A stretch of 64,000 bases of DNA from an uncultured Paracoccaceae bacterium. Its GTDB lineage: Bacteria; Pseudomonadota; Alphaproteobacteria; Rhodobacterales; Rhodobacteraceae. The translations under genes were made by a program, and so were the position numbers. Within the stretch, counting starts at the first letter, position 1; each line of letters begins with the position of its first letter. Below are positions 1 to 9,933 of the stretch, one piece after another. Location: assembly GCA_947492475.1 (NCBI GenBank), contig CANLNM010000012.1, positions 1 through 64,000 of the forward strand. The letters are read 5' to 3'. A model generated the notes under the pieces. It had not been told where the DNA came from. It saw nothing but the letters and a program-made list of their open reading frames with translations, and made no database searches.

Positions 1-71
1 CCGTGGTCAACGTGACCGATTGTGCCGATGTTTACGTGCGGTTTGCTACGTTCAAACTTTTCCTTAGCCAT
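1..71 (-). CDS. tuf: Elongation factor Tu, 5' end only (partial)
   Basis: EF-Tu delivers aminoacyl-tRNA to the ribosome as a GTPase. Only the first 23 codons are in the window; the gene runs off the left edge. The visible N-terminus reads [20 protein letters not shown], followed by VDHG of the G1 loop, which is diagnostic of bacterial EF-Tu. A strong ribosome binding site (AAAGGAGG) sits just upstream of the ATG. It is the last visible gene of the str operon, 60 bases downstream of fusA. Confidence 0.95.
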
Positions 72-95
72 GATGGCCTCCTTTAAACTGGATCA

Positions 96-117
96 GGTGG
101 GGCTTCGGTGCCCCACC
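96..117. other. Stem-loop in the fusA-tuf spacer
   Basis: A perfect 8-bp inverted repeat GGTGGGGC/GCCCCACC flanks a 6-base loop TTCGGT. It lies between the fusA stop and the tuf ribosome binding site. No T-run follows it in the direction of transcription, so it is more likely a weak attenuator, RNA processing site or mRNA-stabilising element than a full intrinsic terminator. Confidence 0.5.
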
Positions 118-131
118 CAAAATTTCTGCGA

Positions 132-2249
132 TTAAGCGTATTTGGCCTGGATCTCTTCCGAAATATTGTTCGGAACGGGATCATAGTGGTCAAACTGCAT
201 TGTAAACTGCGCGCGGCCCGAAGACATGGAGCGCAAGTTGTTGATGTAGCCGAACATGTTGGCCAGCGGCACAAATGCCGCAATTGCGATGGCGTTACCG
301 CGGTTGTCCTGACCAGAAACCTGGCCGCGACGGGATGTCAGATCGCCAATGATACCACCAGTGTATTCTTCTGGTGTGATCACTTCGACTTTCATGATCG
401 GTTCCAACAGTTTCGCGCCCGCTTTGCGCATGCCTTCACGCATGGCCATACGACCTGCGATTTCAAAGGCCAACACGCTGGAGTCAACGTCGTGGAACTT
501 ACCGTCGATCAGGGCAACTTTGAAATCGATCACAGGGAAGCCAGCCAAGGGGCCGCTATCCATAACCGATTTGATGCCTTTTTCAACGCCGGGGATGTAT
601 TCCTTAGGAACCGCACCACCAACAATTTTGGACTCAAAGGAGAAACCTTCGCCCGCTTCTGTCGGAGTGATGACCATTTTCACCTCAGCGAACTGACCTG
701 AACCACCAGATTGTTTCTTGTGGGTATAGGTGTGCTCAACTTCGTGACCAATGGTTTCGCGATACGCAACCTGAGGCGCACCAATGTTGGCCTCAACTTT
801 GAATTCGCGACGCAGACGGTCCACCAGAATGTCCAAGTGAAGTTCGCCCATGCCTTTCATGATGGTCTGACCGCTTTCGATGTCAGTCTCAACACGGAAG
901 GACGGATCTTCGGCAGCAAGACGCTGAAGACCGGTCGACATTTTCTCTTGGTCGCCTTTGGTTTTTGGCTCAACGGCAATCTCGATCACAGGATCGGGGA
1001 AGTTCATTGTTTCCAGAACCACTGGTTCCTTGACGTCACACAGGGTGTCACCTGTTGTGGTGTCTTTCAGGCCGCCCAGCGCAATGATGTCACCTGCGAA
1101 TGCTTCGGAGATTTCATCACGGTCGTTGGAGTGCATGATCATCATGCGGCCAACGCGCTCTTTTTTGCCTTTGGTCGAGTTCAGGAACGTGTCGCCCTTT
1201 TCCAATTTACCAGAGTAAATCCGGGTAAAGGTCAAGGAACCAACAAAGGGGTCATTCCAGATTTTGAACGCCAGCGCAGAGAACGCCATGTCATCATCCG
1301 CACGACGGGCAATGTCACGAACTTCTTCTTCATCGCCGGGGGCAAAGCCCATGTAATCAACAACATCCAGAGGGGATGGCAGATAGTCGATCACAGCATT
1401 CAACAGAGGCTGAACGCCTTTGTTTTTGAACGCGGAACCACCCAGAACAGGAACGAAGTCCATGGCCAGTGTCCCTTTGCGCAACAAAGCGCGCAATGTT
1501 GGAACGTCGGGCTCGTTGCCTTCGAGGTATTCCATCATGGCGTCGTCGTCTTGCTCAACGGCCGCTTCGACCATTTTGCCACGCCATTCGTCAGCCATGT
1601 CTTTCAATTCGTCACGGATCGGAGCTTTGATCCAGGACGCGCCCAAATCTTCACCCTGCCACAACCATTCTTCCATGGTGACCAGATCCAGCAGACCTTC
1701 CAGCTCGGTTTCGGCACCGATTGGAATACCAACAGGAACAGCACGTGCGCCTGTACGGTCTTCGATCATTTCAACACAGTTGAAGAAGTCCGCGCCGATT
1801 TTGTCCATTTTGTTGACAAAAACCATACGTGGAACTTTGTAACGGTCGGCCTGACGCCAAACAGTTTCGGTTTGTGGTTCAACACCAGCGTTGGCGTCAA
1901 GAACACAAACAGCACCATCAAGAACCGCCAGCGAACGTTCAACTTCAATGGTGAAGTCAACGTGGCCGGGGGTGTCGATGATGTTCATGCGGTGCTTTTC
2001 AGAATCCGCAGTTTGCCCATCTTCGGTGCGTTCCCAGAATGTGGTGGTCGCAGCCGACGTAATGGTGATGCCACGTTCTTGCTCCTGCTCCATGTGATCC
2101 ATGGTTGCAGCGCCGTCGTGAACTTCGCCAATGTTGTGGGATTTACCAGTGTAAAACAGGATACGCTCGGAACAGGTGGTTTTACCTGCATCGATATGCG
2201 CCATAATCCCAAAGTTACGGTATCGGTCGAGTGGATATTCGCGTGCCAT
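132..2249 (-). CDS. fusA: Elongation factor G
   Basis: EF-G is the ribosomal translocase GTPase, also used in ribosome recycling. The 705-residue length is normal. The N-terminus carries the G1 loop [13 protein letters not shown], then DTPGHVDFT (G3) and NKMDKIGAD (G4). The C-terminal half holds domains II to V, including the [16 protein letters not shown] region near the end. It lies 21 bases after rpsG and upstream of tuf on the minus strand, the classical str order. Identification is essentially certain. Confidence 0.98.
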   Translation of the reverse strand: MAREYPLDRYRNFGIMAHIDAGKTTCSERILFYTGKSHNIGEVHDGAATMDHMEQEQERGITITSAATTTFWERTEDGQTADSEKHRMNIIDTPGHVDFTIEVERSLAVLDGAVCVLDANAGVEPQTETVWRQADRYKVPRMVFVNKMDKIGADFFNCVEMIEDRTGARAVPVGIPIGAETELEGLLDLVTMEEWLWQGEDLGASWIKAPIRDELKDMADEWRGKMVEAAVEQDDDAMMEYLEGNEPDVPTLRALLRKGTLAMDFVPVLGGSAFKNKGVQPLLNAVIDYLPSPLDVVDYMGFAPGDEEEVRDIARRADDDMAFSALAFKIWNDPFVGSLTFTRIYSGKLEKGDTFLNSTKGKKERVGRMMIMHSNDRDEISEAFAGDIIALGGLKDTTTGDTLCDVKEPVVLETMNFPDPVIEIAVEPKTKGDQEKMSTGLQRLAAEDPSFRVETDIESGQTIMKGMGELHLDILVDRLRREFKVEANIGAPQVAYRETIGHEVEHTYTHKKQSGGSGQFAEVKMVITPTEAGEGFSFESKIVGGAVPKEYIPGVEKGIKSVMDSGPLAGFPVIDFKVALIDGKFHDVDSSVLAFEIAGRMAMREGMRKAGAKLLEPIMKVEVITPEEYTGGIIGDLTSRRGQVSGQDNRGNAIAIAAFVPLANMFGYINNLRSMSSGRAQFTMQFDHYDPVPNNISEEIQAKYA

Positions 2250-2270
2250 TGGCTAAGTCCTACGCTTAAG

Positions 2271-2753
<483 letters not shown>

Positions 2754-3125
2754 TTACTTCGGACGCTTCGCGCCGTATTTCGAACGACGTTGTTTACGAT
2801 CTTTGACGCCCTGCGTATCCAGAACACCGCGAAGGATGTGATAGCGAACGCCGGGAAGATCTTTTACACGACCGCCGCGGATCAGAACAACAGAGTGTTC
2901 CTGAAGGTTGTGGCTTTCACCGGGAATGTACGAAATCACTTCGTAACCGTTCACCAAGCGAACCTTGGCAACTTTCCGCATCGCGGAGTTCGGTTTCTTT
3001 GGTGTCGTTGTGTACACCCGAGTACAGACGCCGCGTTTTTGCGGGCACTGTTCAAGGTGCTGAGACTTAGAGCGTTTCACTTTTGGCTGCCGCGGTTTGC
3101 GGATCAGCTGCTGGATCGTTGGCAT
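2754..3125 (-). CDS. rpsL: 30S ribosomal protein S12
   Basis: S12 controls decoding accuracy at the A site and is the streptomycin resistance locus. I chose the start [15 protein letters not shown] at 3125, giving the canonical 123 residues; the frame stays open another 54 codons upstream without S12-like sequence. The loops [17 protein letters not shown] and [20 protein letters not shown] are intact, and the streptomycin-contact lysine in TPKKPNS is unchanged, so no resistance substitution is seen there. First gene of the visible str operon. Confidence 0.98.
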   Translation of the reverse strand: MPTIQQLIRKPRQPKVKRSKSQHLEQCPQKRGVCTRVYTTTPKKPNSAMRKVAKVRLVNGYEVISYIPGESHNLQEHSVVLIRGGRVKDLPGVRYHILRGVLDTQGVKDRKQRRSKYGAKRPK

Positions 3126-3586
3126 TGGGCTTTGTTCCCCGTTCCTACACATGTGCTGCGACCCCGTAGGATCGCGGTTCAAATTTCTCACCCCGCGCGT
3201 CCACGAGGCAAACGATAACAGCGACGTTTCTGTCAAACGACGCAAAAAACCCGCGACGTTTCCAGTCAGAAACAACGCGGAGGGCATTCAGAGGATCGGG
3301 ATGTTTTGCAACCGGATCATGACCACTTCAACTCTGATAGCATGGCAAGCTCAGGACAGTCTGATAAGCCAAGTGGGCGCTCTATATGGGGAGTCGCATG
3401 GGGTGTCAACAGCGCCGGGCGCTTAGGCCATGCTACAAAGGATGTTTGTGGCCATCACAACGCCAAAGAAATCCGCAGCGCTGAACGGGCACAAAATATT
3501 GTCGGCGCGTCACCCGTACGAATGATGAGCAGACCCAGTGTTTATGACATGAAATGGGTGTTTTAACAGCATCAGGACCAAATTTA
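3126..3586. other. Intergenic region upstream of rpsL and the TbpB-like lipoprotein
   Basis: This 461-base divergent spacer must hold the minus-strand str promoter and the plus-strand lipoprotein promoter. I see no convincing gene. A 10-base sequence GCGACGTTTC is directly repeated at 3221-3230 and 3253-3262, 32 bases apart (about three helical turns), on the rpsL-proximal side. A TTGACA-like hexamer on the minus strand lies next to one copy, but a good -10 at normal spacing is not evident. Confidence 0.4.
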
Positions 3587-4171
3587 ATGTTACCTATCCG
3601 TAAATCAGTGATCGCAATCCCTGTTCTGGCCACCCTTGGCGCTTGTGCAAACCCCACCCCGCCAACAATCACCGCCGATCAGCTGACAGATATCCAAAAC
3701 GAATCCAGCCGTGTTTCGGCTCTGTCAGCCAGCGCCCCGGCCAGCATCCCCACCAGTGGCGCTGTCGATTATAGCGGTCATATCGGTGGCGAAATTGATG
3801 GCGACGTCACGGGGGGATTCGTTGGCGATCTGACTGTAACCGCCGATTTTGGCACCAATGCCATCACCGGGGATGTGACCAATATCAATCTGATCGACGA
3901 AGACGGCAATCCGGATCAGCTGCTTGGGGGATCGCTGGATGTGACGGGGGCGCATACCGGGGCGGATATCACCATGACCGCCCAAGGATCGGTCACTGCG
4001 GTTGATGATGACGGTTTTCGCGGCAGTTCGGACGTGGATTTTGAACTGAACGGGGGATTTGTGGATGACACCGGCACGGCTGATGCCATGTATGGGACGA
4101 TCACAGGTTCAGCGGATGGTGATTTTTATATCGGGGTTGTGGACGCCGATTTTTACGCCGTCTCACAGTGA
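3587..4171 (+). CDS. Lipoprotein with a transferrin-binding-protein-like beta-barrel fold
   Basis: Predicted outer-membrane lipoprotein of 194 residues. The start at 3587 places AGGA nine bases upstream and gives a proper lipoprotein signal: MLPIRKSV, a hydrophobic core, then the lipobox LGAC. An in-frame start at 3554 would spoil the signal peptide. The mature part is Gly/Asp-rich and ends in strands like those of the TbpB/factor-H-binding-protein barrel (FELNGGFVDD, then AMYGTITGSADGDFYIG). No histidine- or metal-ligand cluster stands out. The family assignment rests on pattern only, and the ligand is unknown. It is a single gene, convergent with the EamA gene. Confidence 0.7.
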   Translation: MLPIRKSVIAIPVLATLGACANPTPPTITADQLTDIQNESSRVSALSASAPASIPTSGAVDYSGHIGGEIDGDVTGGFVGDLTVTADFGTNAITGDVTNINLIDEDGNPDQLLGGSLDVTGAHTGADITMTAQGSVTAVDDDGFRGSSDVDFELNGGFVDDTGTADAMYGTITGSADGDFYIGVVDADFYAVSQ

Positions 4172-4179
4172 TCATTTTG

Positions 4180-4206
4180 GCGGCATCATCGCTTTTGTGA
4201 TGCCGC
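4180..4206. terminator. Bidirectional terminator-like hairpin
   Basis: A perfect 9-bp inverted repeat GCGGCATCA/TGATGCCGC encloses a 9-base loop containing TTTT. It lies between the convergent lipoprotein and EamA genes and overlaps the last codon and stop of the latter. T-rich tracts on both sides are short, so efficiency is uncertain, but position and symmetry fit a shared terminator. Confidence 0.6.
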
Positions 4207-5070
4207 TTTGACTTTGGCTTCGCGGTATAAGGTATAAATCCCCGTCGCAATCAGGACACCCGCCCCCACCAATGTCAACAGGTCCGGCCATTCGCGAAAC
4301 AGGACCCACCCCAACACCAATGCAACCAACAGGCCCGAATAGCGAAACGGTGCAACAAACCCGATTTCACCGGTGCGCATGGCGACAATGATGGCGAAAT
4401 AGGCCAGCATGATCATCAGCGACGCAAATACGATCACACCCATATCCCATGTTGTCATCACCACCCAGTCCTGACCCAGCCCCATCACACCGCCAAAGGC
4501 CCCAACCGACAAAGCGGTAAAAAACGTAACCGTCAAAGACGGGACATCGCGGCTTAGTTTGCGGGTTACGATATCGCGCATGGTGGCCGCCGCCACTGTG
4601 GCCAGCCCCAACAATGCATACAGGCTGATCCCATCAGCACCGGGCTGGATGATCAACAGCACCCCATAAAAACCGATGCCAATCGCTATGAAACGACGCC
4701 ATCCAACCGGTTCGCGCAAAAACACCGCCCCAGCCAGCGTCACAGACAATGGCAGCGCCTGCAAAATCGCCGTCAGATCGGCGATAGGCATGTGAAACAA
4801 GGCCGTCAGGAAAAACCACGCAGCCGCGGCTTCGGCCAGACACCGCAATGCGATCAAACCGCGATCTGCCTTTGGGATACGAAAGGTCAGCGCGCCCATC
4901 TGCCACGCCATGCCCGCGATCAACATGGATGTCATCACACCGCGCAGCAAAATGATCTGAAACAGCGGCACGGCATCGCCCAGCAGCTTTAGGGCGGCGT
5001 CATTGGCGGTAAAGGCGGCCATCGCAACCACCATAAACACCGCGCCACGTATGTTTTCAGAACTGTTCAT
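4186..5070 (-). CDS. DMT-superfamily (EamA) transporter
   Basis: Inner-membrane transporter of the drug/metabolite superfamily, about 294 residues with roughly ten hydrophobic helices arranged as two EamA repeats. The start MNSSENIRGAVFMVVAMAAF at 5070 begins just before helix 1; a start two codons upstream (5076) is equally possible. The long frame further upstream has no membrane character and overlaps the divergent gene. Typical EamA features are the PIADLTAILQALPL segment and the basic C-terminal tail. The substrate cannot be read from sequence. It is divergent from the glycosyltransferase, with only about 25 bases between the start codons. Confidence 0.85.
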   Translation of the reverse strand: MNSSENIRGAVFMVVAMAAFTANDAALKLLGDAVPLFQIILLRGVMTSMLIAGMAWQMGALTFRIPKADRGLIALRCLAEAAAAWFFLTALFHMPIADLTAILQALPLSVTLAGAVFLREPVGWRRFIAIGIGFYGVLLIIQPGADGISLYALLGLATVAAATMRDIVTRKLSRDVPSLTVTFFTALSVGAFGGVMGLGQDWVVMTTWDMGVIVFASLMIMLAYFAIIVAMRTGEIGFVAPFRYSGLLVALVLGWVLFREWPDLLTLVGAGVLIATGIYTLYREAKVKAASQKR

Positions 5071-5095
5071 TTGCATGTTGTTGCACCACAAAACC

Positions 5096-6136
5096 ATGGA
5101 CGCCAGCGGCTTGGGCCCGTATTTTGAACAAATGCGTGCAGAAGATGAATCATTTGTTGTGTTTGCCGGAATGCGAAACGAGGGGCCGTTCATTGTCGAA
5201 TGGGTGTCTTGGTATCGATCACTGGGGTTTAAGGTCCTGATTGCGACCAATGACTGCACCGACCATTCCCCGGAATTGCTGGATCGTCTGGCCGAAGAAG
5301 GCTGGGTGTCGCATGTCAGACACAATCCAAATGGCCAGTCGCCCAAACGGTCAGCCTATCGTGCAGGGCACAATCACCCTTTGGCCAAATCCGCCGATTG
5401 GGTGCTGGTCTGTGATGTGGATGAATTTCTGGTCCTGCATGGCGAAGACATCCACACCATTCAGGATTTCATTGGGGATGGGGAACGCGACTTTGTTGGG
5501 ATGGCGATCAATTGGCGCTGTTTTGGCACGGGGGGCTGGAAACGGTATAATGATGGCTTGGTTCATCGCCAGTTTCGCCGCGCCGGGCCCAAATCAAAAC
5601 AAGCCAACACGTTTTTCAAAATGCTCTTTCATCGGCCCCATGAATTTCGGTCGTGGTCAGATCATTCACCCAGACAATTTTCAGGCGATTGGCGGGATCC
5701 CAAAAACGCTGTGATCGATTCATCGGGCAATGTGCTAGAGCAGTTCAGAGACCCTGATGCGCATCCCATTCGATACATGGAAACCCGTCAGGTCACCCAT
5801 CGCAATGCGCAGATCAATCATTACATCCTACGTTCCACCGAAAGTTACGCCCTAAAAAAGGGCACCCCAAGTCCAACAGCTGGCACGGATCGCTATACGG
5901 ATCAGTATTATCGCTGGCATAATCGCAATGATTGCAAAGAGGAATCAGCCCTGCAACATGCGGCCCGGTTCGATCCCATCTATGAACAGGCCATGGCCCT
6001 GCCCGGGATCCAGCGCCTGCATCATTTATGCTGTGCAGATTATGTCGCGGCTTTGTGTAAAAACGCAGATCGTGATCCGCAAGATGATCCGCGTTGGCAA
6101 AAACATATGCAACAGGCCCAAAACGCCCCATCGTGA
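5096..6136 (+). CDS. Glycosyltransferase family 2 protein
   Basis: Predicted GT-A fold glycosyltransferase of 346 residues, cytosolic or membrane-associated. Residues 20-29 (FVVFAGMRNE) form the nucleotide-binding first strand and loop, NDCTDHS at 52-58 follows the second strand, and DVDEF at 107-111 is the metal-binding DxD-type motif. This layout matches the Glyco_tranf_2_4 group often found in surface polysaccharide modification. The start is uncertain: ATG codons at 5075, 5096 and 5132 are all in frame and none has a clear ribosome binding site. Acceptor and donor sugars are unknown. No other polysaccharide genes are adjacent. Confidence 0.8.
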   Translation: MDASGLGPYFEQMRAEDESFVVFAGMRNEGPFIVEWVSWYRSLGFKVLIATNDCTDHSPELLDRLAEEGWVSHVRHNPNGQSPKRSAYRAGHNHPLAKSADWVLVCDVDEFLVLHGEDIHTIQDFIGDGERDFVGMAINWRCFGTGGWKRYNDGLVHRQFRRAGPKSKQANTFFKMLFHRPHEFRSWSDHSPRQFSGDWRDPKNAVIDSSGNVLEQFRDPDAHPIRYMETRQVTHRNAQINHYILRSTESYALKKGTPSPTAGTDRYTDQYYRWHNRNDCKEESALQHAARFDPIYEQAMALPGIQRLHHLCCADYVAALCKNADRDPQDDPRWQKHMQQAQNAPS

Positions 6137-6217
6137 TCCACTGACCTGCGACGCCATGGCGCTTGCCCTTGGATGCGAAACTCGATCTGACAGCGGTAAC
6201 AGTAGATCGGATACATC

Positions 6218-7429
6218 ATGGCCAACGCGGGTTCCAAAGACGGTAAAAACGCATCCCAACGCGTCCGGGACTGGACCGGGCCGGGGGTGTTCACCTATGG
6301 GTATCGCCCTTTTTTCCTGTTGGCTGGGATCTGGGCGTCGCTGTCGATGGTGGCTTGGGTGGCCATGCTGATCGGTTGGACGCCGGGGACCATCGGCTTT
6401 GATCCGATATCCTGGCATGCCCACGAAATGCTGTTTGGGTTTGTCGGCGCCGTTCTGGCAGGGTTTTTGCTAACAGCCGTGCCCAATTGGACCGGAAGAT
6501 TGCCGATCATCGGATGGCCGCTGGCGGCGTTGTCGCTGATCTGGTGCATCGGGCGGTTGGCCATTTTTGTTGGCGCAGCTTTGCCGGCTTGGGGTGTTGC
6601 ACTGGCCGATTTGATGTTTCCGGTGGTCTTGGCCGTGCTGATCGCTCGCGAAATTCTGGCCGGGAAAAACTGGCGCAATCTGGTCGTATTGGCCATGTTG
6701 GTATTGTTCATCCTGTCCAACCTGCTGTTTCACATCACGCAGGCCCAATCCGGCTATGGGGCGGGCAGTTTTGGGTTTCGGTTGGGGCTGGGCAGCACGA
6801 TCATGTTGATCATCATCATCGGCGGGCGCATTGTCCCCAGCTTTACCCGCAATTGGATGGTCAAACGCGGCGAAACCGCCCTGCCCGTCCCCATGAACCA
6901 ATTCGACAAGGCGGTGCTGCTGATTTCCGGCGCAACATTGTTGGGGTGGTCGGTTTGGCCCTATTCCCAAGCGGTGGGCGGTCTGGCCGCATTGGCCGGA
7001 GTGCTAAATGTGATCCGGCTTGGCCGGTGGTGCGGATTGCGCACCCTCGCCGAACCGCTGCTGTGGATTTTGCACGTGGGCTATGCGTTTGTGCCACTTG
7101 GGTTTCTGTCTCTTGCCGCGGCGATTTTTGAACTGCCCTTTAGCCCGATGATTGGGGCCGAACATTTGTGGATGGCTGGGGCAATTGGGGTCATGACATT
7201 GGCGATGATGACCCGTGCCAGTCTGGGTCACGCCGGGCGACCATTAGAGGCAACACCGGGCGTTGCGCGGGTTTATGGCCTCATCCTGATCGCGATTGTG
7301 ATGCGGTATCTGGCGGCGATGGGGGTCACGTCCGATTGGGCGCTTTGGGTATCTGCAATCTGCTGGATCGCGGGATTTGCAGGCTTTGTTGTCCTGTATT
7401 GGCCCATTCTGACCCAAAAACGCGCCTAA
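6218..7429 (+). CDS. nnrS: NnrS family heme-copper membrane protein
   Basis: NnrS is a polytopic membrane protein linked to nitric oxide stress and denitrification. This 403-residue protein has about twelve hydrophobic segments. The family signature WHAHEMLFGF occurs at 66-75 and is followed by GFLLTAVPNWTG. The two histidines of the first motif are candidate metal or heme ligands. SRASLGHAGRPL-type sequence (TRASLGHAGRPL here) near residue 340 is also characteristic. No nir, nor or nnrR genes lie nearby, so it stands alone in this window. Confidence 0.9.
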   Translation: MANAGSKDGKNASQRVRDWTGPGVFTYGYRPFFLLAGIWASLSMVAWVAMLIGWTPGTIGFDPISWHAHEMLFGFVGAVLAGFLLTAVPNWTGRLPIIGWPLAALSLIWCIGRLAIFVGAALPAWGVALADLMFPVVLAVLIAREILAGKNWRNLVVLAMLVLFILSNLLFHITQAQSGYGAGSFGFRLGLGSTIMLIIIIGGRIVPSFTRNWMVKRGETALPVPMNQFDKAVLLISGATLLGWSVWPYSQAVGGLAALAGVLNVIRLGRWCGLRTLAEPLLWILHVGYAFVPLGFLSLAAAIFELPFSPMIGAEHLWMAGAIGVMTLAMMTRASLGHAGRPLEATPGVARVYGLILIAIVMRYLAAMGVTSDWALWVSAICWIAGFAGFVVLYWPILTQKRA

Positions 7430-7444
7430 AACCTGCAGCCGCGT

Positions 7445-7924
7445 TTACCGTTTGCGCAGATATTCATGCAACGTGCATTTGGGACCTTCATCCTGAATAC
7501 GTGCCGTGCGCGCCAGCCCCCATTGCTGATCGTCAAAATCCGGAAAAAACGTATCCGCATCGGGCACGTCCATGTCCACCTCGGTGATCAACAACCGATC
7601 CGCAACAGCCAGCATTTCGCCATAGATCGTCGCGCCGCCAATCCCGTAAACCCGGTGATAGCCCTGTTCATAACAGGCCGCGATTGCATCCGGTACGCTG
7701 CGCGCGATGTGATCTGCGGGCATGTCGCCTCGCGTAACCACGCAGTTAAACCGATTTTTGAGCGGCTTAAACGGCAGACTATCCCAAGTGTTGCGCCCCA
7801 TGATCACAGCGCCCCCCAAGGTTTCGCGTTTGAACATCTGCAAATCGGCAGGTGCGAACCAAGGAATGTCCCCATCCCGCCCAATCGCCCCATTGCGGGC
7901 GCGTGCCACAATCAATGTAATCAT
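7445..7924 (-). CDS. folA: Dihydrofolate reductase
   Basis: Reduces dihydrofolate to tetrahydrofolate with NADPH, regenerating the cofactor spent by thymidylate synthase. Length is 159 residues, as in E. coli. The N-terminus [19 protein letters not shown] is typical; the catalytic acid is Asp27 in PWFAPAD, and MGRNTWDSLP (42-51) is the NADPH-binding segment. The ATG overlaps the thyA stop by one base (ATGA arrangement), so the pair is translationally coupled in the usual thyA-folA order. Confidence 0.97.
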   Translation of the reverse strand: MITLIVARARNGAIGRDGDIPWFAPADLQMFKRETLGGAVIMGRNTWDSLPFKPLKNRFNCVVTRGDMPADHIARSVPDAIAACYEQGYHRVYGIGGATIYGEMLAVADRLLITEVDMDVPDADTFFPDFDDQQWGLARTARIQDEGPKCTLHEYLRKR

Positions 7925-8754
7925 CAGACGGCCACCTGCGCTTTGATGCCCGGCAATGGGTCATATCCTTCGAACTCAAAGTCCTCGTATTTGAAATCAA
8001 AGATCGAGCTGACCTGACGCTTGATCCGTAGCTTTGGCAATGGGCGTGGTTCACGGGCCAATTGAGTCTGAACCTGATCCATATGGTTGCTATAGATATG
8101 CGCATCGCCAAATGTATGCACAAAATCCCCCGGCTCATAGCCGGTCACATGCGCCAGCATTTCCTGCAACAACGCATAAGACGCGATGTTAAATGGCACG
8201 CCCAGAAACATGTCCGCGCTGCGTTGATACAATTGCAAATGCAATTTACCGCCCGCAATCCGCACCTGCCACAACGTATGACATGGCGGCAGCGCCATAT
8301 CCTGAATTTCGCTCGGATTCCAAGCAGATACGATCAGGCGGCGACTGTCTGGGCTGGTCTTGATCATCTCAACCAACTGGCTGATCTGGTCCACTTCGCC
8401 CAACAGGACCTTAGCGGTCCCATCGTCGGTGGTGGATTGCGTCACTTGCGGGAAATGCCGCCATTGATGTCCATAAACCGGCCCCAAATCCCCGTTTTCA
8501 TCGGCCCATTCATCCCAAATCGAAACCCCATTTTCCTTTAGGTATTTAATGTTGGTATCGCCGGATAGAAACCACAGCAATTCGTGGATAATCGACCTGA
8601 GGTGTAGCTTTTTGGTGGTGACCAATGGAAACCCATCCGCCAGAGGATAGCGGCATTGCATCCCAAAGTGAGAAATGGTTCCGGTTCCCGTGCGATCCGT
8701 CGAAACAACGCCGTGATCCAGCACTGTTTTCAAAGCCTGCAAATATTGCTGCAC
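7924..8754 (-). CDS. thyA: Thymidylate synthase
   Basis: Converts dUMP to dTMP using methylene-tetrahydrofolate. The 276-residue protein has the nucleophile Cys158 in LPPCHTLWQ, the phosphate-binding DSRRL at 136-140, and the N-terminal [12 protein letters not shown]. The start is a GTG at 8754 with AAAGGA seven bases upstream. It is the first gene of the thyA-folA pair. This is the ThyA, not ThyX, type, consistent with the adjacent DHFR. Confidence 0.97.
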   Translation of the reverse strand: MQQYLQALKTVLDHGVVSTDRTGTGTISHFGMQCRYPLADGFPLVTTKKLHLRSIIHELLWFLSGDTNIKYLKENGVSIWDEWADENGDLGPVYGHQWRHFPQVTQSTTDDGTAKVLLGEVDQISQLVEMIKTSPDSRRLIVSAWNPSEIQDMALPPCHTLWQVRIAGGKLHLQLYQRSADMFLGVPFNIASYALLQEMLAHVTGYEPGDFVHTFGDAHIYSNHMDQVQTQLAREPRPLPKLRIKRQVSSIFDFKYEDFEFEGYDPLPGIKAQVAV

Positions 8755-9207
8755 CGTGATGTCCTTTGTCAGGATTAAAGTCGTGTGCCCCGGTCAGGGC
8801 ATTTTGCAAAACCTAAACGCAGACGGCGCGTTACTCAAGCTGGCAGTCGCGTTGGGCGATTGCGTATTGGGTGGAAAATTTCATTCGCCCCCTTGCAAAC
8901 CAACCGACGGTCTGCTTATAACGGACCGACGGTCGGTTATAGATCCGGCACATGTTCACGCCTTTGGAATTGGAATAGAAATGGCATATTGGACCGAAAT
9001 ACCCCAGAAATCGCTGGGATGCCGTCAATCACAACGTCTGACTGGCGTTTGGGAAGTGTTATTTGTTTTGCGGACGGGTCATTTGCCTGAAACGTATCAC
9101 CGCCAAGCGCCCGGGCGTCTTGCACGTCTTCGCGACACGATTTGGGGGCTGGCCAATCGCGGTCTGCCCTCGCAATCAGAGTGAGCTTTGGCCCATTTTA
9201 AGGGCGT
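8755..9207. other. Intergenic region without a convincing gene
   Basis: This 453-base spacer separates thyA and the LysE exporter gene, both on the minus strand. Open frames exist on both strands but show no recognisable domains or ribosome binding sites and overlap each other. Its one clear structure is the double ACCGACGGTC element at 8903-8937, listed separately. Confidence 0.5.
8903..8937. promoter_or_regulatory. Tandem TetR-type operator-like element
   Basis: ACCGAC-G-GTCGGT at 8925-8937 is a perfect 6-bp inverted repeat with a one-base centre. A second copy of the left part, ACCGACGGTC, begins at 8903, exactly 22 bases (two helical turns) upstream. Each copy is followed by a TTATA-containing segment. 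ACCGAC...GTCGGT palindromes are common TetR-family operators. The neighbouring gene it controls is unclear, and the only TetR gene in this window lies 25 kb away with a different site. Confidence 0.5.
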
Positions 9208-9837
9208 TTATTGCGCCCTTTTATAGGCGGCTGTGGCAACCCCCATCGCCACCAATGCCCCGCCGCCAAACCGCGAAAACCACGCTAAAACAGCAGGCTG
9301 GGATATTTTTCGACGCATTTTGTCAGCCAAAACCGCATAGACCAGCGCATTGACCGCGGCCAATGCGACAAAGGTGGCAATCAGGATCGAAAACTGAGGC
9401 AGCAAAGGCTGGCCCACCACAACAAATTGCGGAACAAAGGCGATAAAGAACACAATGGATTTAGGGTTTAGCGCCGTTACAGCGGCGGCATGGCCAAACA
9501 CATTGGTGGCGCTGGTTTTGGGCGTCTGTGTCAGATCGCCCAGCGTCGCTGTCGACGCAGAGCGAAACAGTTTGATGCCCAGATATATCAAATAAACCGC
9601 GCCGACCCATTTCAGCAGCATAAACAACGTCGCAGAGGCAAGCACCAGCGCACCAAGCCCAGCAAGCGACGCGGACATGGCGATCAAATCACCCAGCGCA
9701 ACTCCGGCAACCGTGGCCAACGCGACCCGTTTTCCTTGGCTCAGCGCATAGCTCAGAACCAACAGAACTGTTGGTCCCGGAATCAAAAGCAATGCGGTCG
9801 ATGCCGCAACAAAAGCCAGCCAAATTTGAAAATCCAT
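9208..9837 (-). CDS. LysE/RhtB family exporter
   Basis: Inner-membrane amino-acid or metabolite exporter of 209 residues with about six hydrophobic helices. The start MDFQIWLAFVAAST at 9837 is preceded by AGGA at good spacing; the longer frame adds 12 residues without membrane character. The family signature LLIPGPTVLLVLSYALSQG lies in helix 1 and is followed by a GVALGDL segment; NPKSIVFFIAFVPQF is a second conserved block. The substrate is not predictable. The neighbours are functionally unrelated. Confidence 0.92.
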   Translation of the reverse strand: MDFQIWLAFVAASTALLLIPGPTVLLVLSYALSQGKRVALATVAGVALGDLIAMSASLAGLGALVLASATLFMLLKWVGAVYLIYLGIKLFRSASTATLGDLTQTPKTSATNVFGHAAAVTALNPKSIVFFIAFVPQFVVVGQPLLPQFSILIATFVALAAVNALVYAVLADKMRRKISQPAVLAWFSRFGGGALVAMGVATAAYKRAQ

Positions 9838-9933
9838 CACGCATCCTTTCATGCAACTCACCCACCCAGCCATATCCTGAGATCGGTGTAAAGAATGCCT
9901 AGATCACCCGAGCCCGAAAAATGAGGTCACAGG

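Noticed and set aside
3221-3230. A sigma-70 promoter for rpsL at the minus-strand TTGACA beside this repeat
   Set aside because: No acceptable -10 hexamer sits at 16-18 bases from the TTGACA-like element.
8756-9184. A 142-codon plus-strand frame in the gap after thyA
   Set aside because: No ribosome binding site or recognisable sequence, and other frames on both strands overlap it equally well.
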